Shown: positions 27,228-36,601, counted from the stretch's first letter. The stretch: DNA of 64,000 nt from an uncultured Candidatus Entotheonella sp. (GCA_958295825.1 OY282375.1:1659489-1723488), one strand, 5' to 3'. Numbers and translations: made by a program. The notes: a model not told the origin generated them from the letters alone.

Positions 27228-28910
27228 CTAGAAGCGGTGAGCCGGGTGTGCGCCGTACAGCCACTCGAAACCCAGCCATAGGCTGTGTGCGTTTTCCTCG
27301 AGATGGGTGGCTTGGTCGTAGTTGTACTGCAAGCGTATGCGGCTGAACTCGGAAGGCCGCCACGACACGAGCGGCGACATCCGGAAGCGCTCATCCCGGA
27401 ACGGGTCCGCATCGCGCCCGCCGTGGTTGTAGCCGGGCCCTTTTCCGTTGGCGTATTCTAAACGCACGCCGATAGCCCAGTTGATCCGAAAGCCGCACAG
27501 CACCTGCGTGTACATGCCCCAGTCTTCCAGGGTGTCCGCAGGGAAGACGACGGTCTCCGTGGTGTCGTCTTCAAGGTCAACGTCCATCGAGGCGGCAGCG
27601 GCCTCATAGCGGCGCCGCACGTACTCGGTCTGCCAGGTGATAAACGGGTAGCCGCGGAAGCTGTTGGCCGGGGTCCAGCGCCATTTCATGTCGAGGCCAT
27701 AGAGCCAGGTGCTGCCTGCCAGTCCGCTTGAATTCGGTCCGAGCAGGCTTGAGGCACCGAAGACGGCGGTGAGCTCGTCGCTCAGGTCGAAGGCGTTTTC
27801 CCAGCGCGTCAAGTAGACGAAGTCTTTGAGCTGGCGCACGTCCTGCGCGATGATCGGGCGGCCGCCGATGCCCGGGCCGCCCTCGATTTCGTGGTCGTCA
27901 GCCACGTGCATGTCGTCGTCATGGTCGTCTGCGTGCATCTCGTCATCATGATCGTCCTCATGGCCGTGGTCATCAGCCATGTTCATCTCGTCGCCGTGGT
28001 CGTCGTCCACGTGCATGTCACCCTCATGGTCGTCTGCGTGGCCGTTACCGCCGTGGGCATGGGCGATTTCACCGCCGAGAAAACTGGCCATGGTAACCCC
28101 AGCGGCGTGCTGCATGCCGAAGTGGAGCTGTGAGAACCACGGCAGGCCCAGCAGCAACGAGGCGCGGAAGCCGGCTTGCCGCATGCCGTCGCCGCCGAAC
28201 ATGCGGGTGTTCGTGACCGGCATGTCGAGCCAGTCCCAGATGTGTGGATGCTGCGGGTTGATGATGCCGAATTCCGTCAGGAAATAGCCGACTTCAAGCT
28301 GCAAGCCGAGGGGCAGCCCGGTGGTGGTCAGGAAGGCTTCCTCCAGCTCGAAGGTCGTTTCGCCGTTGTTGGGGCTGATCACGGACAGGATGTGCGCCTC
28401 AGCGGTGAAGTAAGGATCGACCACGCCGGATAGCGACAACTCCGCCTGCCCCAGGGTATAGCCGCGTGTCTTGGGATCGTGGCCACCGCCCTGCAGGGTG
28501 GCGATGGATTCGTCGTGCACGCTCGACACGCCGGCGAAGAGCAGCACGTTCAGGGACACGTCAATGAGGCGCAGCTGCGGCCCGCGGCTGGGCGGCAGCC
28601 GCAACAGAGCCTGGCCCTGGGGTTGTGGAGCAGGCGCCGGAGCCTCCAAATCGGCGATGGCCTCGTCCAACGGCGAAGCGGCGGGCTGCTGTTGCGAAGC
28701 CGCCGGGGCTTGCGGTGCTTGACCGCCCGCAGCCGATTCCTGCTGCATCTTCTGAATGGTGTCCTGGAACTGTCTGACCGTCTCTTGCAGGCTGTTGACC
28801 TGCTCGCGCAGCGTTTGGATTTCCGCTTCCTGCGCCCAAGAGGACGATGGGGAACCCGACAAGGCGGTTGCCAGAACGGTGATAAATCCTGCCAAGATCG
28901 TGTGTTTCAT
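27228..28910 (-). CDS. Outer-membrane beta-barrel protein with coiled coil and His/Asp-rich metal-binding insert
   Basis: The protein is ~560 aa. A signal peptide (to WAQ, ~24) is followed by a short coiled coil (EIQTLREQVNSLQETVRQFQ), a Pro/Gln/Ala-rich linker and a barrel with many alternating strands ending in FEWLYGAHPAHRF, a terminal aromatic as in outer-membrane proteins. A segment at roughly residues 275-335 (27880-28070) consists of His, Asp, Glu and Met repeats such as HADDHEGDMHVDDDHGDEMN. The start MKHTILAGF at 28910 was chosen because upstream codons encode no signal peptide. It is probably the outer-membrane entry point for zinc or a metal sensor-buffer for the importer encoded downstream. 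Confidence 0.8.
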   Translation of the reverse strand: MKHTILAGFITVLATALSGSPSSSWAQEAEIQTLREQVNSLQETVRQFQDTIQKMQQESAAGGQAPQAPAASQQQPAASPLDEAIADLEAPAPAPQPQGQALLRLPPSRGPQLRLIDVSLNVLLFAGVSSVHDESIATLQGGGHDPKTRGYTLGQAELSLSGVVDPYFTAEAHILSVISPNNGETTFELEEAFLTTTGLPLGLQLEVGYFLTEFGIINPQHPHIWDWLDMPVTNTRMFGGDGMRQAGFRASLLLGLPWFSQLHFGMQHAAGVTMASFLGGEIAHAHGGNGHADDHEGDMHVDDDHGDEMNMADDHGHEDDHDDEMHADDHDDDMHVADDHEIEGGPGIGGRPIIAQDVRQLKDFVYLTRWENAFDLSDELTAVFGASSLLGPNSSGLAGSTWLYGLDMKWRWTPANSFRGYPFITWQTEYVRRRYEAAAASMDVDLEDDTTETVVFPADTLEDWGMYTQVLCGFRINWAIGVRLEYANGKGPGYNHGGRDADPFRDERFRMSPLVSWRPSEFSRIRLQYNYDQATHLEENAHSLWLGFEWLYGAHPAHRF

Positions 28911-29102
28911 CGCGTGCTCTCTTCTCATTCTCATTCGTGTATCTGTCCGCCGGAAAGCGGACTGGAGACCGGTCGGCCCTGACGGCTGCCGCCTGCGCCC
29001 TGGGCATTCGGTGTCACCTGCAAGCCAGGAGACGGACAAACGACGCGGTCGCGAACAGAATCTCGGCGTGCCGACGCCATGATGGGCGGCACGACCCGCG
29101 GA

Positions 29103-29393
29103 TCAGGCCAGAATGGGTGGAGCACGCGATAGAAGATGGGCGTGGTAGAGCGTACACAGCGGCGGCCCCTGCGGACCGGGCGGATAGGATAGCGCAGCCG
29201 CCAGGCGAGGCGACGGCGCGGATTGGGGATCAGCGGGCGGGTTCAGGGAGCCGGCCGCACATAAGGCGCAATCGTGCCTGACATCCTCGTCTTCGTGATG
29301 ATGCCCGGCCGTGGCGACGCCGCTGCCAAGCAGGATCAACACGCTCAGCAGCGCAACAATGCGTGTGAGAGATGCGGGATTCAGCTTATTCAT
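29103..29393 (-). CDS. Small exported protein with HHH/CxxC metal-type motif (DUF2946-like)
   Basis: The ~96-aa protein has a signal peptide or helix (IVALLSVLILLGSGVATA), then GHHHEDEDVRHDCALCAAGS, and a Pro/Ser-rich tail. The HxxCxxC pattern and its position as first gene of the minus-strand metal-uptake cluster suggest periplasmic metal binding. The start MNKLNPASL at 29393 is preferred. Confidence 0.65.
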   Translation of the reverse strand: MNKLNPASLTRIVALLSVLILLGSGVATAGHHHEDEDVRHDCALCAAGSLNPPADPQSAPSPRLAAALSYPPGPQGPPLCTLYHAHLLSRAPPILA

Positions 29394-29400
29394 AATACGG

Positions 29401-29433
29401 AATTCCACTACTATATTTGATATGGGATTCTCA
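29401..29433. promoter_or_regulatory. Possible operator upstream of the metal-uptake cluster
   Basis: An imperfect inverted repeat, GAATTCC ... GGGATTC, brackets an AT-rich core (CTACTATATTTGATAT) just upstream of the first gene of the cluster. Zinc importers are normally repressed by Zur at AT-rich palindromes. This site is weak as a match and is only a candidate. Confidence 0.25.
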
Positions 29434-29584
29434 AGTTATGATGCAAACACGGCAGTGTCAAGGAGTCTATTGATGCCTGCTGGGCTCCTGCCCGGTCAAC
29501 CCTCTTTTCACCCCACAAGGCCGTCGATCGTCCTTCCGAGCACGACGACCTGCCTGCCTCACGTCCGCATTGACCTTGCGCAAA

Positions 29585-30181
29585 TCAATGCGGCCTCGGC
29601 TCAGGTCGAGCAGAAGATGGCATGTCGGGGAATCCAATTTCCCTGAGAAATCTGAAAAGATCGAAGTTGGTCCCGGCCGCGCGTCGGACATGAGCAATAT
29701 TGAACTTGGCACGCAACGCCGACCTCGACACCGGCTTCTCATACTCCATCCAATGGTGCCGAAGCTCTTGCAGCGCTATATCCGATGTCGGTGGCCCTGC
29801 GTTTTCGCGTCCGGGGAAGTGCTTGAGTATGAGGGCTTCCAAACAGGGCGTCGACCAGATGGGCAACAAGCCGTATTGAGCGATTATTCTGTCAGCCTGG
29901 TTGGCTCGCTCCGCATTTTCGTGGCGTCGGTCGCTGTCCAAAAAGATGGTCTTCTTCCAGAATCGTCCGTGTCGTTGCACCCGTCGATTTATCGTATCCA
30001 CCGCCCTTTGCACCACGGCCAAATGATCACCGCCGGGGCATATCTGCAGATCAAAATGGAGCGATAGTCCGGTTTCCTCCGCGAGTTCCCAGAGGAAACC
30101 GGCGTAGCCGCGCTCGCTTTCTCCCTCGCAGGCGACAAAGACTCTTCTTCGCAGCTTTTTTATTGTGGGTCGACGCGGCAC
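29585..30181 (-). CDS. RloB-like (AbiLii-type) protein
   Basis: The 198-aa protein begins RRRVFVACEGESERGYAGFL, the CEGE..E..Y motif of RloB proteins, a fold related to TOPRIM with the conserved acidic residue in the first strand. The second acidic cluster is IFLDSDRRHEN (usual DxD). It starts with GTG two bases after the stop of the ATPase gene. In AbiL-type phage defence, an AAA ATPase (AbiLi/RloA) and a RloB-like partner (AbiLii) work together. That match is by domain pairing, and activity here is inferred. Confidence 0.8.
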   Translation of the reverse strand: MPRRPTIKKLRRRVFVACEGESERGYAGFLWELAEETGLSLHFDLQICPGGDHLAVVQRAVDTINRRVQRHGRFWKKTIFLDSDRRHENAERANQADRIIAQYGLLPIWSTPCLEALILKHFPGRENAGPPTSDIALQELRHHWMEYEKPVSRSALRAKFNIAHVRRAAGTNFDLFRFLREIGFPDMPSSARPEPRPH

Positions 30182-30183
30182 GA

Positions 30184-31395
30184 TCAGCCAATCAGGGGCA
30201 AGGCACCGTAATGGCCGCCCATGTATTTGCGGTAAAAATTATCGTCGCGCCGAACCGCTTTGATATCGTTCAGACTGAAGAGGTCCGTCCTTCCCTTTTC
30301 GTCCTTTTGGCAGAACGCAATCTCATCCTTCTGAAGGTCTTCGAGCAGCGAGGGGCTTTGGCAGCTCATCCACAACTGAGCGTTGTGCGGATTTCGTTCC
30401 GGGTCGCGGAACCATCGCAGAATTTCGCCCATGACCACCGGGTGCATGGCCATGTCGAGTTCGTCAATGACCGCCACACCGCCGTTGGTCAAGGCATGGC
30501 TGAGGTAGGGAAAGTGCTTGATGAACTGGCGTGTGCCGTGACTTTCGAGATGAAACGGAATCGGGTTCAAACCTTCATGGTGCAAGGAAGCATCCCGGTC
30601 GTCGGCCGGCGATACCTCGAACGTATGAACTCCAACATCGACTTGGTTGAGCTCTCTGTTGAGCTGTTCCATTAGTTCAGGGCGGTCCATGTATTCTTGA
30701 ACAACCAACCGGTCGGACCGGTCACGTTTCATAGTGAGAATATTGGTTTCCACCGAATGGGCCAGCTTTACGATCTCAATCGAGGAAGGATATATGAGTT
30801 GCGCCAGAATGGGAATCACACTGGATTTCGGCTTGAGGATTCTCTGAAGCAATGTTCTCTCGGGGCCGCCGAGGCCGAACGCTTTTGAGACTTTCACGGT
30901 GCCGTCCTCAGACCGTTCAAACAACCGTGTCCTTCTGCCGCCGGTGGCCGAGGGCCAGAAATATATGGCCTCATGATGGACCTTCTGCATCTTGCCGTTC
31001 GATATTTCAAGCGCGTAGCAATACATGCACCATCTGTTGTCCTGAACGGTCTGCGTTGCCGGGGATCCCTGGGCCGGAAACCAAAGTTTCAGCTTCGTAG
31101 GCCTGTCCGAGTGTTCGTCATCATTGTACGGCTTGAAGGGTAAGTCGTTAGAATCAGGGAATGAGAAACTGTGTTCCACAAACCAAGCAATGAAGCTTAA
31201 CGCCCGGAGCACATTCGATTTCCCGGAACCGTTGGCTCCAAAAATGGCGATAATCTTCGGGGCGCGCTCCTGCGACCCGACCCAGGTTTCCACCAAATGA
31301 TCCGTTTGCGTCGGCGCGTTTCCCGGCACCACCAAGTCAAGAACTTGGCGATCCTGAATGGAGTAAAAATTTTCGATTTCCAACTTGGTAATCAT
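30184..31395 (-). CDS. AAA family ATPase (AbiLi/RloA-like, OLD-type ABC fold)
   Basis: The 403-aa protein starts MITKLEIENFYSIQDRQVLD, a typical SMC/Rad50-like head opening. Walker A is FGANGSGKSNVLRAL (~54-68), Walker B GGVAVIDELDMAMHP (~305-319), and the sensor region is SCQSPSLLED. The predicted role is an NTP-driven sensor in a two-component abortive-infection system with the RloB-like protein encoded two bases downstream. A DUF1828 gene lies 75 bases upstream in the same orientation. Confidence 0.85.
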   Translation of the reverse strand: MITKLEIENFYSIQDRQVLDLVVPGNAPTQTDHLVETWVGSQERAPKIIAIFGANGSGKSNVLRALSFIAWFVEHSFSFPDSNDLPFKPYNDDEHSDRPTKLKLWFPAQGSPATQTVQDNRWCMYCYALEISNGKMQKVHHEAIYFWPSATGGRRTRLFERSEDGTVKVSKAFGLGGPERTLLQRILKPKSSVIPILAQLIYPSSIEIVKLAHSVETNILTMKRDRSDRLVVQEYMDRPELMEQLNRELNQVDVGVHTFEVSPADDRDASLHHEGLNPIPFHLESHGTRQFIKHFPYLSHALTNGGVAVIDELDMAMHPVVMGEILRWFRDPERNPHNAQLWMSCQSPSLLEDLQKDEIAFCQKDEKGRTDLFSLNDIKAVRRDDNFYRKYMGGHYGALPLIG

Positions 31396-31470
31396 GACAA
31401 AATCCCATATAGAGGTCGTTATTTGTTGCTACAAACAGCATATTTTAACAGAAATTCTGCAAAGTCTTCT

Positions 31471-31776
31471 CTAATTCGTTCTTTCAGAAGAGATCACAAG
31501 ATACAAAAGCAGGTTCTGACGCTTGGGGCTGTCAAGTTTACAGCCGTTTTGTTCCAGATCGTTGAGGGTGTACCCATCGTCTGTCAGCAAGAAATCACCG
31601 TTAGCTCCCTTGGCGTAAATTTGCACATAATCGTTGTGTCGGTCGAGATAGGGCGTCGTAATCTCGACCCATTGGCCAATTTCCCGGAGCACGGTTTTGT
31701 CCCTGAGCCAAGCATGATAAGTATCAAGCAGTTGCCGGATGTCCTGAATCACGCCAATCACGTGAACAATCCCCAT
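31471..31776 (-). CDS. DUF1828 domain protein, short form
   Basis: The ~101-aa protein reads [49 protein letters not shown], which is the DUF1828 pattern (ITTPFLDRHND, DDGYxixDL). Most relatives continue into a DUF1829 domain; here the frame ends just after the domain (LVISSERTN stop), and another phase reads [16 protein letters not shown], so the tail may have suffered a one-base change. The start MGIVHVIGV at 31776 is a guess. The function is unknown; the domain is frequent in phage-related and defence loci. Confidence 0.65.
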   Translation of the reverse strand: MGIVHVIGVIQDIRQLLDTYHAWLRDKTVLREIGQWVEITTPYLDRHNDYVQIYAKGANGDFLLTDDGYTLNDLEQNGCKLDSPKRQNLLLYLVISSERTN

Positions 31777-31885
31777 TGGATGTACGGAGCTTTCGACACT
31801 CGTTCCACCGTCCCATTTTGGGTGATTATGCACAGAAATCCGATGCTCAAGTGTCTGAAACCGGTCAAAAACGGGGGGTAAACCG

Positions 31886-32743
31886 CTATACCACCGCTTC
31901 CTCTGGTGAGTATGCTTTCCATTGGTCCTTTACGTACTCCAAAAACCCATCTACGGGCTTGCTTCCGCATATCGGCGCGAGTTCCTGTCCGGTTCTTGTA
32001 AGGAAAACTTTTCCGATCTGAAGTGTGTTGTCAGCATCTTGTGGTATCTCCAAGGTAAGTGCCCTGCCGTAGTACGACACATTAAGTTTCTTGGGCAAAT
32101 TTTGCTTCAGGAAACCAGTAATGTTGTGGAATTGAACAAGGCCGATACTTTCAAGGTGGCTCAACGTACCAAAGTTGATCCCGTATTTGTTATAGATTTC
32201 CGCCTGAACATCGAACACCAGCGGCACAACGTTTCCGATTTGCCAGCCAAACCCGCAGAGCTTGGTGAACAATTCGGCTTCGGCTTTGTCCAGATCCGAC
32301 AGAAAATTGACCGTCCTCTTCGAGTAGGAGCCAGGGGCATTCGCCTCGCCAGCCAAGACGCGCGACCATAGCCCTTGCATCTCATCGTCAGAGACGATCC
32401 GGCATTTGTCGAAGAAGTTGGCGATCCAGTCATTATCCATAGACTCGGGCTTAGCGTTTTCGTTCAACTGCGGCAGCGCCTTGTCAGTAATGTCCTCCAT
32501 GTTCTTCTGGCGTTGCGCTTCTTCCTCAATAAAGCGATGTGCGGCTCGTCGATGCAGGTCGGTAATCTCAATCTCGGATTGTGCCTTTATCAACGCAGCT
32601 TCCGCATCCGCTTTGGCAACTCTCCTGGTCTGATAGGGTGCAAACCAACCGCCTACTGCGTCCGACACTTTCTTTATCAAGGTGTCAGCAGGTTGCGTCA
32701 GTCCGCTCAAATTTACGAGAGAATTGGAAGTATCCGGGGGCAT
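31886..32743 (-). CDS. DUF2806 domain protein
   Basis: The 285-aa protein has an N-terminal helix-rich part ([20 protein letters not shown], a charged coiled coil) followed by the DUF2806 core: [60 protein letters not shown]. The first residues ([20 protein letters not shown]) could touch membrane. Members occur in defence islands, but the biochemical role is unknown. It sits 50 bases after the large methyltransferase-like gene and 109 before DUF1828. Confidence 0.8.
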   Translation of the reverse strand: MPPDTSNSLVNLSGLTQPADTLIKKVSDAVGGWFAPYQTRRVAKADAEAALIKAQSEIEITDLHRRAAHRFIEEEAQRQKNMEDITDKALPQLNENAKPESMDNDWIANFFDKCRIVSDDEMQGLWSRVLAGEANAPGSYSKRTVNFLSDLDKAEAELFTKLCGFGWQIGNVVPLVFDVQAEIYNKYGINFGTLSHLESIGLVQFHNITGFLKQNLPKKLNVSYYGRALTLEIPQDADNTLQIGKVFLTRTGQELAPICGSKPVDGFLEYVKDQWKAYSPEEAVV

Positions 32744-32793
32744 GGTGACTCCTTCAGGCTTAGGGGGATGTCCGTGTCACTGGGGGATTGACG

Positions 32794-35763
32794 TCATCCG
32801 GCACCCGCAGGCCGTTTCTTCCCCCCATGCACCGACGGCTCGGCGCACCATTTGGCGGCCAGGCGGCGCACGGCGTCGCAGGTAGCCGCGTCGAATCCCA
32901 GCAAGTCGCACACCACCCGCCGGTCCAGCAAGGCGCGGTTGGCGTCGGCGTCCGCGAGGTAGGCGGGCTGCAGGTCCAATTCCCGGAACTCGTCAAAGAT
33001 GGCTTGCGCGGTCTGTAGTTGGGCGTCGCTGAGGGCGTGGAAGTCGAGGACGGGCAGGGTTTCGGCAGAGCGGATCGTCATGCCGGCCTTGCTGGATTGC
33101 TGACGGTTGGCGTGCCACCAATACGACAGCAAGCCCAATGTGCTGTTGCTCCATACTGCGAAGACAGCGTCGAACTTCTCAGCGTCGAATATCAAATTCG
33201 GCCATATCCTGCCGCCTATCGACTTCCGCTCCGTGAAGGCAACCGCAAGAGGTTGAGAGCCAAACGTAAAGTCCAGGTTGACATGGGCGCGACTGGCGGT
33301 TGCCCACACATCGGCGGCTTTCGCTTCCATGCCTTGCCTGACGATCAACTGGGAATCGGGGACGCAGACCATCCGCGTCTCGTTCGCCGCGTCGTGGTTC
33401 CACAGGGCCGGGTAGGTTGCCGTCGGGCTGGGCGTCGTTTTGGCGAACGGGCCGCGCGGCGGCGGGCCGGTGATGTCACGGTGAACCAAGCCGAGTCTGC
33501 CGATTTCGCCCAGCGGCGCGGTTTTCAGTTGCAGCGCCGCGGGTTGGCCCGGCAGCCACAGGCGGGAACGAGAAAGCGCCCAGGCCGTCTGCGCCAGGGC
33601 ATAATCCAGCAGGCGCACCGCGCCCCAATTCGCGCCGCTGCCGTCGTTCGGAACGGTCAACAGGTTGCCGGTCCGCCCGCCCGGACCGTCGCCGATCATC
33701 AAAGGCGTGCCGTCATAGGGACCATCCTCGATCTGCCGCACGGCATCGCAGCCGGTGATGCCTTTGGCGATGGCGCTGGCGTGAGCAAACCCTTGCGGAC
33801 GGCGGTGCAGCGAGACGACCGTTGCCCGTTGCGCCTGGGCTTCGTCCGGCCGGCGCTTGCGGGCGATCACCAGGCATTCCGCCATGCCCGTATCGGACGA
33901 AAAGGACATGTCCCTGCCGTTGGCGGCAAGGCTCAGCACGGTCAAGTCGGTGTAGCCGGTCGCCAGCAACGCCCGGAACTGCTGCCAGGACAGGCCGGAA
34001 GCCACGGACAGGGGAAGCACCAGGGCCAGCACGCCGCCGGGCCTGAGCTTGCGATCGGCCAAGGCGGCGAATGCCGAGGCGATGCCGGCGTTGCCGTGGT
34101 AGCAGGCGCCTCGGGCCAACGTGTTGATGCGGTTGCCCATCGCCGTCTGGGTGGCGGGGTCGGCGTCGAAAGCGGCAAACACCGGGTTGGTGATCTCGGC
34201 GTGGCGGCCCTCGTGGTTGGTGGCGCGGGTGAACGGCGGGTTCATGATGACCAGATCGAACCACGCGTCGGGTATGTCGGCGATGACCTGATCAGACGTC
34301 TCCTCGCCCGTGCTGCCGGTGCGCAGGGCCGGGTCGGTGGTGTTGATGAGCACCATCTGGCTGGACGATTCCAGCAATTCCAGCGAGCCGATCTTGACGT
34401 CGGACGCCCCCGCCGCGGCTTGGACGTAGGTATCCTGCTGCCGTCCGTAGGGCATGACGTACAGGCGCGAGTGGCCGTAGCGCACGTTGGGCCGCGCCCC
34501 GGACAGGGTCGAGCTGGTAATGTGGACGGCGGCGGGCATCACGTCGCAGCCGTACAGCACGTCCTCCATCATCACGGGGTGCAGGGCGTCGAGGTCGCCG
34601 CCCTCGCGTTCGTGCCGCGCGGCGATCTGGTCGTACACCGCGGACAGCAAGGCGCCAGTGCCGCAGGCGAAGTCGCCGACGCGCAGGCTGCCGATGGCGT
34701 CGGCGCGGCGCCAGTCCACCCCTTCCAGCTTGGCGATGGCGAGGCGGGCCAGCAGGGCGGCGGAGGCCGGCAGGGTGTAAAAGGTCGCCAGGTATTTGCG
34801 GTCGGCGATCAGGCGCTGAAAGAGACGCCCGGTGAGGTCGTGGGCGTTGGTGACCCCGGTGGCGGCGACATTGCCGGCGGTGCGTTGCGACAGGCGGAGA
34901 ATGCCCGTTGCTTCACGGGTTGGCAGCTGCCCGACGAGGTCTTTGGCGATGGCGAAGATGGGCCAGTAATTGATGGTGAGGATGTGCGTCCAGGCTTCCA
35001 GAACGCGGGCTTGCGGGTTGGCGACGCCCGGTCCGCAGACCGTGCGCAGGGGCCGGACGTGCGGGTGCATGCCAGCGATGCGGTCGTGGAAGGTCATGGC
35101 GTTGATGATGATGGCGCAGGCCATGCGGCGCGTCTGCGGCAGGTCGCCCATGCCCAGCAACCGGGCGATTTCCGCGCTGATGCCCGGTCGCAGGGCGGCC
35201 ATCGCGTCCAGCTCTCTGGCGACGGTTTCGATGCCCTGCTCCAGCGCGTGCGCAGCCTGGTCCACCGCCCGCTGCGGCACGGACACCAGGCGAATGAGGT
35301 CCGCCAGGTCATCCACCGAGCCGTCCAGCCAGCCGGAATCCGGGAACCGGCGCGCGGGCTGCTCGCCGTCGCCTTCCGTGAGGATGCAGTAGGAAAGCCC
35401 GGCTTCCCGCAAGGTGGCGGGCAGGTTGTCGGCCTGACTGACGGCTTCGGGATAGCGGAGGGCGACGATGGCCTCCAGGGGACGGGAATCGACGGTCGTG
35501 GACAGGCCGAGGCGTTTTTTGGCATCGCTCTCCGCCGTATAAGCCGGGAGGTATTCCGCTTCGACGACGACGGGCGAATGGCCGGGGGTGGTGATCAGGA
35601 TGTCGGGCTGCCGTCCGGCGTGTCCGGCGATGACCTGTGTGTTCTCAGAACGCACCTGAGAGCCGGGAAGCCTGTGCTGAAGCAGGGAGCCCAAGGCGGC
35701 GTTGGCGTTCGGCTCGGTCTGGTGCGGCGCCGGTTGCTGGCCGGGTGGCTTTTGAGCGGGCAT
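32794..35763 (-). CDS. Large N6-adenine methyltransferase with nuclease-like N-terminus (type IIG-like restriction-modification protein)
   Basis: The 989-aa protein has an N-terminal part with PDILITTPGHSPVVVEAEYL (residues ~51-72), the PD..(E)xE layout of a PD-(D/E)XK nuclease. A helical region follows, then SAM motif I VGDFACGTGALLSAVYDQI (~364-382) and motif IV IMNPPFTRATN (~509). After these comes a long C-terminal half that would hold target recognition (~640-989). This resembles Eco57I-type single-chain restriction-modification enzymes. It is the first gene of the minus-strand defence cluster. No separate specificity subunit is present. Whether the nuclease part is active cannot be judged by eye. 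Confidence 0.75.
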   Translation of the reverse strand: MPAQKPPGQQPAPHQTEPNANAALGSLLQHRLPGSQVRSENTQVIAGHAGRQPDILITTPGHSPVVVEAEYLPAYTAESDAKKRLGLSTTVDSRPLEAIVALRYPEAVSQADNLPATLREAGLSYCILTEGDGEQPARRFPDSGWLDGSVDDLADLIRLVSVPQRAVDQAAHALEQGIETVARELDAMAALRPGISAEIARLLGMGDLPQTRRMACAIIINAMTFHDRIAGMHPHVRPLRTVCGPGVANPQARVLEAWTHILTINYWPIFAIAKDLVGQLPTREATGILRLSQRTAGNVAATGVTNAHDLTGRLFQRLIADRKYLATFYTLPASAALLARLAIAKLEGVDWRRADAIGSLRVGDFACGTGALLSAVYDQIAARHEREGGDLDALHPVMMEDVLYGCDVMPAAVHITSSTLSGARPNVRYGHSRLYVMPYGRQQDTYVQAAAGASDVKIGSLELLESSSQMVLINTTDPALRTGSTGEETSDQVIADIPDAWFDLVIMNPPFTRATNHEGRHAEITNPVFAAFDADPATQTAMGNRINTLARGACYHGNAGIASAFAALADRKLRPGGVLALVLPLSVASGLSWQQFRALLATGYTDLTVLSLAANGRDMSFSSDTGMAECLVIARKRRPDEAQAQRATVVSLHRRPQGFAHASAIAKGITGCDAVRQIEDGPYDGTPLMIGDGPGGRTGNLLTVPNDGSGANWGAVRLLDYALAQTAWALSRSRLWLPGQPAALQLKTAPLGEIGRLGLVHRDITGPPPRGPFAKTTPSPTATYPALWNHDAANETRMVCVPDSQLIVRQGMEAKAADVWATASRAHVNLDFTFGSQPLAVAFTERKSIGGRIWPNLIFDAEKFDAVFAVWSNSTLGLLSYWWHANRQQSSKAGMTIRSAETLPVLDFHALSDAQLQTAQAIFDEFRELDLQPAYLADADANRALLDRRVVCDLLGFDAATCDAVRRLAAKWCAEPSVHGGKKRPAGAG

Positions 35764-35783
35764 AGGTTCTTCCTGTTATGGGC

Positions 35784-35870
35784 ATGCCGAGGGATGTTGC
35801 CATATCCATAGATGGGGCGCCAATCCGTTTGACTCATGAGCGCTGGTTTCATATTGTCGAAGAATCATGA
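35784..35870 (+). pseudogene. N-terminal stub of a small toxin-like protein (DUF4258-like)
   Basis: A 28-codon frame, MPRDVAISIDGAPIRLTHER then WFHIVEES and stop, resembles the beginning of small proteins with (T)xERWxHIxExHP/D that are usually encoded just before DUF2283 genes. The rest is deleted, and the DUF2283 gene starts 20 bases later. Assignment rests on the short motif and the neighbour. Confidence 0.45.
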
Positions 35871-35890
35871 TGACTCTGAAGGAAGGCGTT

Positions 35891-36133
35891 ATGGCGCACG
35901 TCCTGACCCCTGAGCAGGCCCTTTCGCTCGCACGGGCAGTACCCTTTGGTTTTCCCGTTTCCCGGTACTGGGGTGGATATGATCGGGAGGCTGACGTGCT
36001 CTAGGCCAGCTTTGTCCACCCGCAGCAGGCCACAGATACGGACATGACGGACGAAGGCTTCCTGTTGCGCTACCGGGATAACCAGATTGTGGGTGTCACC
36101 GTACTGGATGCACCTACGCGCATGGCAACGTGA
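35891..36133 (+). pseudogene. DUF2283 family small protein with an in-frame amber codon
   Basis: It starts MAHVLTPEQALSLARAVPFG after AAGGAAGG and continues SRYWGGYDREADVL, then TAG at 36002-36004 where relatives have Tyr (DVLY), then ASFVHPQQATDTDMTDEGFL and RDNQIVGVTVLDAPTR to a stop at 36133. Both halves are in one frame and match the DUF2283 pattern (YDxExDVLYI ... GxIVGIxILxAS). The stop breaks an otherwise intact 80-residue gene. Such proteins act in antitoxin-like pairs. Confidence 0.6.
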
Positions 36134-36220
36134 GCGCCTTTTGATCCAGCAGGGCCGCAGGTCGGACCAGCGAAGCGCAAGCCGACATTCCACCGCGCCC
36201 TGGAAGAGGAGAACGGCAGT

Positions 36221-36601
36221 ATGGGAAAAATGGCGCTGCTGAGGAAGTTCACAAAGCGGGCCTCCTTAAAGGACATTCCGGAAATTGCCAGGAAACTCGG
36301 CGCCATGAACCGAGGCCCTGTGGTGAAAATATGGGATAAGGTACAAGTGCTGTGGCGGTTCATAAAGGACCCGGACGTCGCCTGGGGTAAGAAGGCGGCC
36401 GCCGTTGGTTCCCTCATCTACCTTGTTTCCCCTCTGGACGCGGTGCCGGATTTCATACCAGCGGGCGGCCTGCTTGACGACGTGGCCGTTATTCTCTTTG
36501 TCGCCCGGATGTTGGCCGAATCCCTCAAGGCCTACGCCGCTGATGCCGCGCCGGATGCCGGGGAAGCCAAAGCCGAGGTGGAAATCAAGAAGCATTGTTG
36601 A
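36221..36601 (+). CDS. YkvA-like DUF1232 membrane-associated protein
   Basis: The 126-aa protein carries the DUF1232 signature YLVSPLDAVPDFIPAGGLLDDVAVILF (split: YLVSPLDAVPDFIPAGGLLD, DVAVILF) at ~67-93 after GKKAAAVGSLI. The start is MGKMALLRKF with GAGGAGAA upstream. Function is unknown in the family; it is usually a small inner-membrane-associated protein. An antitoxin remnant overlaps its 3' end. Confidence 0.85.
   Translation: MGKMALLRKFTKRASLKDIPEIARKLGAMNRGPVVKIWDKVQVLWRFIKDPDVAWGKKAAAVGSLIYLVSPLDAVPDFIPAGGLLDDVAVILFVARMLAESLKAYAADAAPDAGEAKAEVEIKKHC

Noticed and set aside
27880..28070. Possible tandem-repeat array or CRISPR-like structure
   Set aside because: The repetition is of His/Asp codons in frame within the outer-membrane protein; there are no spacers of constant length.
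33019..35811. 930-codon plus-strand frame opposite the large methyltransferase-like gene
   Set aside because: Composition is Gly/Gln/Val/Arg-rich without motifs, while the minus strand shows SAM motif I and NPPF. Antisense shadow.
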